Origin: Curvibacter sp. GWA2_63_95
Lineage (GTDB): Bacteria > Pseudomonadota > Gammaproteobacteria > Burkholderiales > Burkholderiaceae_C
Direction: 5' to 3'
NCBI GenBank assembly: GCA_001795455.1
Contig: MGPB01000030.1
Span: 62,001 to 126,000 of the forward strand
DNA length: 64,000 nucleotides
The notes under the pieces are model-generated. The model was given only the letters and a program-made list of their open reading frames with translations. It was not told the DNA's origin and searched no databases. This document shows positions 60,349 through 64,000 of this stretch, one piece after another. The position numbers were made by a program, and so were the translations under genes. Position 1 is the stretch's first letter; every line of letters begins with the position of its first letter.

Positions 60349-61704
60349 ATGAAAATAACTCATTTTAGTAACTCATTCATGTCGATTTCATCGCAAGGAG
60401 AGACTTTTGTCTGTGATCCTTGGGTTGGTAAGGCAAATGCGAGTGGATGGCAGAGCTTTCCGGAATTCTCAAGCATTGAGTTGGCAGAGTATCTTGCAGA
60501 TGCAAAGTGGATTTATGTTTCACATTTGCATGACGATCACTTCCATCCCGAGACACTCAAAGTGCACGGTTTATTGGATCGGGAATTTATAATCAAGCGC
60601 TTTAGTCAGCCGATATTGCGAGAGCGACTCAAGCGCTTGGGCGTAACACGTATCCGCGAAATTGATGCTTTCGAGGTAGTAAAAATAGGCCCGTTTGAAA
60701 TATCTATCTTTCCCCAATTGTCTAGCAACTCATCTGGACTTGAGGATGATGTGAATTTTGATCTGGATACATCGATTGCTATCAAAGCGGATGGGAAAGT
60801 TTTCTTTAATCAAGTCGACAATCCACTTTCATTTGAAGACTTGAAAAATGTACACGCCTACATCAGTCAAAAAATGGGGGCTATTGATGTCGCATGTCTG
60901 ATGAGCGGTGCCGCAAGTGAGTATCCACATTTGTTTCTTGGGGTTGATCACGCGAATGAAAAGAAGCGAATAGTGGATCGATCATTGTTGGATCTTGCGC
61001 AGTGGCTTAGTTTGCTTAACCCGCAGTACTATTTTCCAGCTGGAGGTACTTATCTCATCCCGGGGTGGTTGAGTCAGTTTGCTGCTAATGTGGCCCAACC
61101 AACTTACCCCGAGATAGTCAATTTTCTTAGCGACAAGCGGCTTTCTACACAGTGTATTTCCTTGGAAGGAGGCCGTTTTCTCGAATGGGATTCAGAAAGT
61201 CAAAAAGTGGAGGTGGGGTCATCGATCTCTCCTGTGGTTTTTGAGAGGGAAGTGGCAACCGAAATCCATAAAGTGGATCCGTATGTTTACGAGCACTTTG
61301 ATGCCCCGGAGTGGTCAGTACTTACCAAATACCTCGACCAAGCTAGATCCAACTGGGAGGAGAAGGTAGTCCGGAAGCACTATGAAATCACGCAGTCCAT
61401 CATTTTTGAAGTGTATCGTCCTCTTTCTCTAAAGGATGGCAAGTCCGATGTATCCAAGCATTTGGGGACATTCCGTATTCATGCGGCCAAAACACCAGAT
61501 CGCGGTGTATTGTCCATACATATAGATCAAAGGGCACTGTTTGCATGTGTCGTTCGCAAATTGGTGTGGAATGGTGTTTTGGGGGCGCTATGCCTTTATG
61601 AAAGAACGCCTAATCGCCACTATCCAACGGATTTCTTTTCCTTAAACTTTCTAACAATTACCGATCAGCAGGTCGAGCAATTAGTTGATTCGATCGAGGC
61701 TTAG
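60349..61704 (+). CDS. Metallo-beta-lactamase-fold protein
   Basis: A 451-residue protein. The N-terminal 230 residues show an MBL fold with HLHDDH (His59, His61, Asp63, His64), the HxHxDH metal motif, and further metal-site candidates in QVDNPLS and GVDHANEKKR. The C-terminal 200 residues are of unknown type. The layout brings to mind the UlaG-like and CMP-sialate hydroxylase-related MBL proteins, some of which occur with nonulosonate genes, but I cannot fix a substrate. It follows the LuxC gene by two bases and has the same low GC. Confidence 0.72.
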   Translation: MKITHFSNSFMSISSQGETFVCDPWVGKANASGWQSFPEFSSIELAEYLADAKWIYVSHLHDDHFHPETLKVHGLLDREFIIKRFSQPILRERLKRLGVTRIREIDAFEVVKIGPFEISIFPQLSSNSSGLEDDVNFDLDTSIAIKADGKVFFNQVDNPLSFEDLKNVHAYISQKMGAIDVACLMSGAASEYPHLFLGVDHANEKKRIVDRSLLDLAQWLSLLNPQYYFPAGGTYLIPGWLSQFAANVAQPTYPEIVNFLSDKRLSTQCISLEGGRFLEWDSESQKVEVGSSISPVVFEREVATEIHKVDPYVYEHFDAPEWSVLTKYLDQARSNWEEKVVRKHYEITQSIIFEVYRPLSLKDGKSDVSKHLGTFRIHAAKTPDRGVLSIHIDQRALFACVVRKLVWNGVLGALCLYERTPNRHYPTDFFSLNFLTITDQQVEQLVDSIEA

Positions 61705-61727
61705 TCCTCTGTAATGATAAAAAATCT

Positions 61728-62411
61728 ATGGATAAGAATAATTTTGATGTTCGGGCCGCCTACGAGTCAGCCAAACAGACCGATACGGTTGAAATGAATG
61801 GTCGATACCATTTGGGAATGCGGGAAATTCAAACGTTCAAGCTTCTAGCCCAAGAGTCCGGAATCGCGTTGCCGCGTAACACGGCATTTCTGGATCTTGG
61901 TTGCGCTGACCGTTATTTGGAGAAAGCGTGTGTTGCAGAGGGATGGTTGTACACGGGGCTTGACTATAGCAACCTGAATTTTGAGTTCGATACGTTTCCT
62001 TTGGCAGACGCCTCTATTGACGTAGCTGCAAGTCTGGCGGTGATTGAGCACTTGCGCGATCCTGCTAAATTTCTATCGGAAATATACAGATGCTTAAAGC
62101 CTGGTGGGGTTGTCTATTTATCGACACCCAACTTTCGGCTGGACTGGAAAAACTTTTATAACGATCCAACGCATGTCCGTCCGTACACGCCAGAATCCAT
62201 TGAGCAATTGCTAAAGCTGCAAGGGTATGATTCAGTTAAAAGTTATCCGGGCCTCAGATGCAAGGATATAGCTTGGTATCGTGGAAAACACCGATTTCTT
62301 AAAGCCTATTACCTTCTGCCATTTCGCTATGACACGCGATTGCCGGTGCCAAGTTTCCTCAAAGGGCACGCTAGGTCAGTTTTTGCTCTAGGGCGTAAGC
62401 AATTGACCTAG
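61728..62411 (+). CDS. SAM-dependent methyltransferase, class I
   Basis: A 227-residue methyltransferase. The SAM-binding loop FLDLGCADRYLEKA is at 54-67, with an atypical CADR in place of GxG. Other motifs are GLDYSNLNFEFDTFPLADASIDVAASLAVIEHL and LKPGGVVYLSTPNFR. It is of the Methyltransf_11 type and may O-methylate a sugar or acyl substituent of the glycan. It lies 23 bases after the MBL gene; a 76-bp gap to gmd follows. Confidence 0.85.
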   Translation: MDKNNFDVRAAYESAKQTDTVEMNGRYHLGMREIQTFKLLAQESGIALPRNTAFLDLGCADRYLEKACVAEGWLYTGLDYSNLNFEFDTFPLADASIDVAASLAVIEHLRDPAKFLSEIYRCLKPGGVVYLSTPNFRLDWKNFYNDPTHVRPYTPESIEQLLKLQGYDSVKSYPGLRCKDIAWYRGKHRFLKAYYLLPFRYDTRLPVPSFLKGHARSVFALGRKQLT

Positions 62412-62487
62412 ATTAAGCAGTACACATGAGGGCAAGTTCATTCTGATGGCTGAAGCACTATGAAAATTGTTAAACGAAAGACGAAGA

Positions 62488-63588
62488 ATGCGTAAACGTG
62501 CCCTGATTACAGGTATTACAGGACAAGACGGCTCATATTTGGCAGAGTTCCTTTTGAACAAGGGTTACGAGGTGCATGGCCTGCGTCGACGGACATCCAT
62601 GTTCAATACGGACCGAATTGACCATCTGTACCGCGACAGTCATGAGGATGATGTCCGCTTGGTACTGCACTACGGTGATATGACAGACTCGTCAAGCCTC
62701 GTAAGAATCATTCAACAAATACAGCCGGACGAAATCTACAACCTCGCAGCCCAATCACATGTGGCTGTGAGTTTTGAGGAGCCCGAGTACACGGCCAACG
62801 CAGATGCTCTCGGCCCACTGCGCCTGCTGGAAGCGATCCGACTACTGGGATTGGAGAAGAAAACTCGGTTTTATCAAGCGTCAACATCTGAACTCTACGG
62901 TCTGGTTCAGGAGACTCCGCAAAAAGAAACAACGCCGTTTTACCCTCGGAGTCCCTATGCTGTGGCCAAGCTGTATGCGTATTGGATCACCGTCAACTAT
63001 CGCGAAGCCTACGGTATCTACGCGTGCAATGGAATACTCTTTAACCATGAAAGTCCGGTTAGAGGTGAAATATTTGTAACGCGAAAAATAACTCGCGCAC
63101 TTGCCCGAATCAAACTGGGACTGCAGAAATGCCTCTATCTGGGCAACCTGAATGCAAAGCGTGATTGGGGCCATGCCAAAGACTATGTCGAGATGCAATG
63201 GCTGATGTTGCAGCAGGAAAAGCCGGAGGACTTTGTGATTGCAACCGGAGTGCAATACAGCGTTCGTGATTTCATAGATGCGGCTGTGAAGCACCTCGGT
63301 ATGGATGTTGAGTGGCGAGGAGATGGCTTGAACGAAATTGGTGTGCTTCTCAATTCTTCAGATGGGTCAGAAGGGATCATCGTTCGTGTCGATCCAAAAT
63401 ACTACCGTCCAGCAGAGGTGGAAACACTTCTTGGAGATGCATCCAAGGCCAGAGACAAATTGGGCTGGTCAGCGAAGATCAGCTTTCAGGAACTGGTCCA
63501 GGAAATGGTGCGTGTCGATCTCGAATCAGCAGAGCGGGACGAACTGGTGAAACACCATGGTTATAGAACCATGAATTACCATGAGTAA
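62488..63588 (+). CDS. gmd: GDP-mannose 4,6-dehydratase
   Basis: A 366-residue dehydratase that turns GDP-mannose into GDP-4-keto-6-deoxymannose, the precursor of rhamnose, fucose or perosamine. It begins [55 protein letters not shown] and the catalytic [19 protein letters not shown] are diagnostic. The ATG at 62488 fits other family members; a TTG at 62467 is possible. Its product adds a second deoxy-sugar to the glycan. The subsequent converting enzyme is not in the window. Confidence 0.94.
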   Translation: MRKRALITGITGQDGSYLAEFLLNKGYEVHGLRRRTSMFNTDRIDHLYRDSHEDDVRLVLHYGDMTDSSSLVRIIQQIQPDEIYNLAAQSHVAVSFEEPEYTANADALGPLRLLEAIRLLGLEKKTRFYQASTSELYGLVQETPQKETTPFYPRSPYAVAKLYAYWITVNYREAYGIYACNGILFNHESPVRGEIFVTRKITRALARIKLGLQKCLYLGNLNAKRDWGHAKDYVEMQWLMLQQEKPEDFVIATGVQYSVRDFIDAAVKHLGMDVEWRGDGLNEIGVLLNSSDGSEGIIVRVDPKYYRPAEVETLLGDASKARDKLGWSAKISFQELVQEMVRVDLESAERDELVKHHGYRTMNYHE

Positions 63589-63605
63589 AGTGGGTTAGAT
63601 TTGCA

Positions 63606-64000
63606 ATGAAGGCGCAAACACTTGCACCACTCATGGCGAGTTTGTGGGGGCACATAAGCTCGCGCAGACGCCATCAGATCTTCCTGTTACTCGGGTTGAT
63701 GATTCTGGCATCATTCGCCGAGATATTAAGTATCGGTGCGGTCCTTCCTTTTCTCGGCGTGCTGACGGCATCCGACCGCGTATTCAACCATCCGCTGGCA
63801 CAGCCTTTCATCACGTTGCTGGAGTTGCAAAGACCGAGTGACTTGTTGTTACCGCTGACAGTCGCGTTCGGAGTTGCAGCCTTGGTGACTGGAGCATTGC
63901 GACTAACCTTGCTTTGGGCCAATACAAAGCTTTCATATAGTATCGGAGCAGATATAAGCAAAGATATCTATCGACGGACACTTTATCAGCCGTATGCAAC
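63606..64000 (+). CDS. ABC-type glycan flippase (PglK/MsbA-like), N-terminal part
   Basis: The gene starts at an ATG 17 bases after gmd and runs off the right edge, leaving about 131 residues. They show a basic start and the first membrane segments: RRRHQIFLLLGLMILASFAEI, LSIGAVLPFLGVL and LTVAFGVAALVTGALRL. The pattern fits the membrane half of ABC transporters that flip lipid-linked oligosaccharides (PglK-like). The ATPase domain must lie beyond the edge. Such a flippase is a normal member of a surface glycan locus. Confidence 0.78.
   Translation, partial: MKAQTLAPLMASLWGHISSRRRHQIFLLLGLMILASFAEILSIGAVLPFLGVLTASDRVFNHPLAQPFITLLELQRPSDLLLPLTVAFGVAALVTGALRLTLLWANTKLSYSIGADISKDIYRRTLYQPYA

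Overview
The window looks like a chromosome segment of a betaproteobacterium in the Comamonadaceae, close to Rhodoferax or Polaromonas. This is inferred from high-GC codon use over most of the sequence, the families present (Bug-type solute receptor, DUF1840, PHA granule proteins, PEP-CTERM proteins) and a dispersed hairpin repeat that I associate with that family. No rRNA, tRNA, CRISPR array, prophage or intact insertion sequence was seen.

Layout. 1-2.2 kb: a truncated solute receptor, a small conserved protein and the RNA helicase DbpA. 2.2-5.7 kb: a lower-GC insert with a MITE-like element, a membrane protein gene and a three-gene block bounded by an integron attC site. 5.7-8.4 kb: two metallopeptidases. 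8.4-12.4 kb: an operon for a 36-residue-repeat secreted protein, a small secreted protein carrying one copy of the same repeat, a CsgG-like outer-membrane lipoprotein and a PEP-CTERM protein, probably an undescribed amyloid-like or fibre export system. 12.5-18.4 kb: a second PEP-CTERM gene, a FecR-domain protein, a two-component system, an FKBP isomerase and an HD-GYP phosphodiesterase. 18.5-26.5 kb: HtpG, hydrolase, RluF, an HxlR regulator with a divergent SnoaL-like target, and DctA. 26.6-36.2 kb: a Crp-type regulator divergent from an operon with two acyl-CoA ligases and a complete LIV-type ABC transporter, probably for uptake and activation of an organic acid. 37.4-45.7 kb: a storage-lipid neighbourhood (PHA granule proteins, phasin, acyl-CoA-binding protein, wax synthase/DGAT, patatin, TetR regulator and a Marinobacter-type fatty acyl reductase).

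45.9-64 kb: a surface glycan locus running off the right edge, almost all translationally coupled on the + strand. PseB, PseC, PseH, PseG, PseI and a cytidylyltransferase give CMP-pseudaminic acid. An inserted GC-rich block encodes an acyl carrier protein, a ketoreductase, a split transketolase and an AMP-ligase, followed by LuxE- and LuxC-type acyl reductase proteins. A metallo-beta-lactamase-fold protein, a methyltransferase, GDP-mannose dehydratase and an ABC flippase complete the locus. The acyl/aldehyde/transketolase block has no obvious place in the standard pathway and is the second strong candidate for new biochemistry.

Eight copies of a roughly 48-bp repeat with a variable but base-paired stem occur between 2.2 and 38.2 kb, all in the same orientation, and none is seen in the glycan locus. 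All function calls rest on motif reading by eye; no database search was run.
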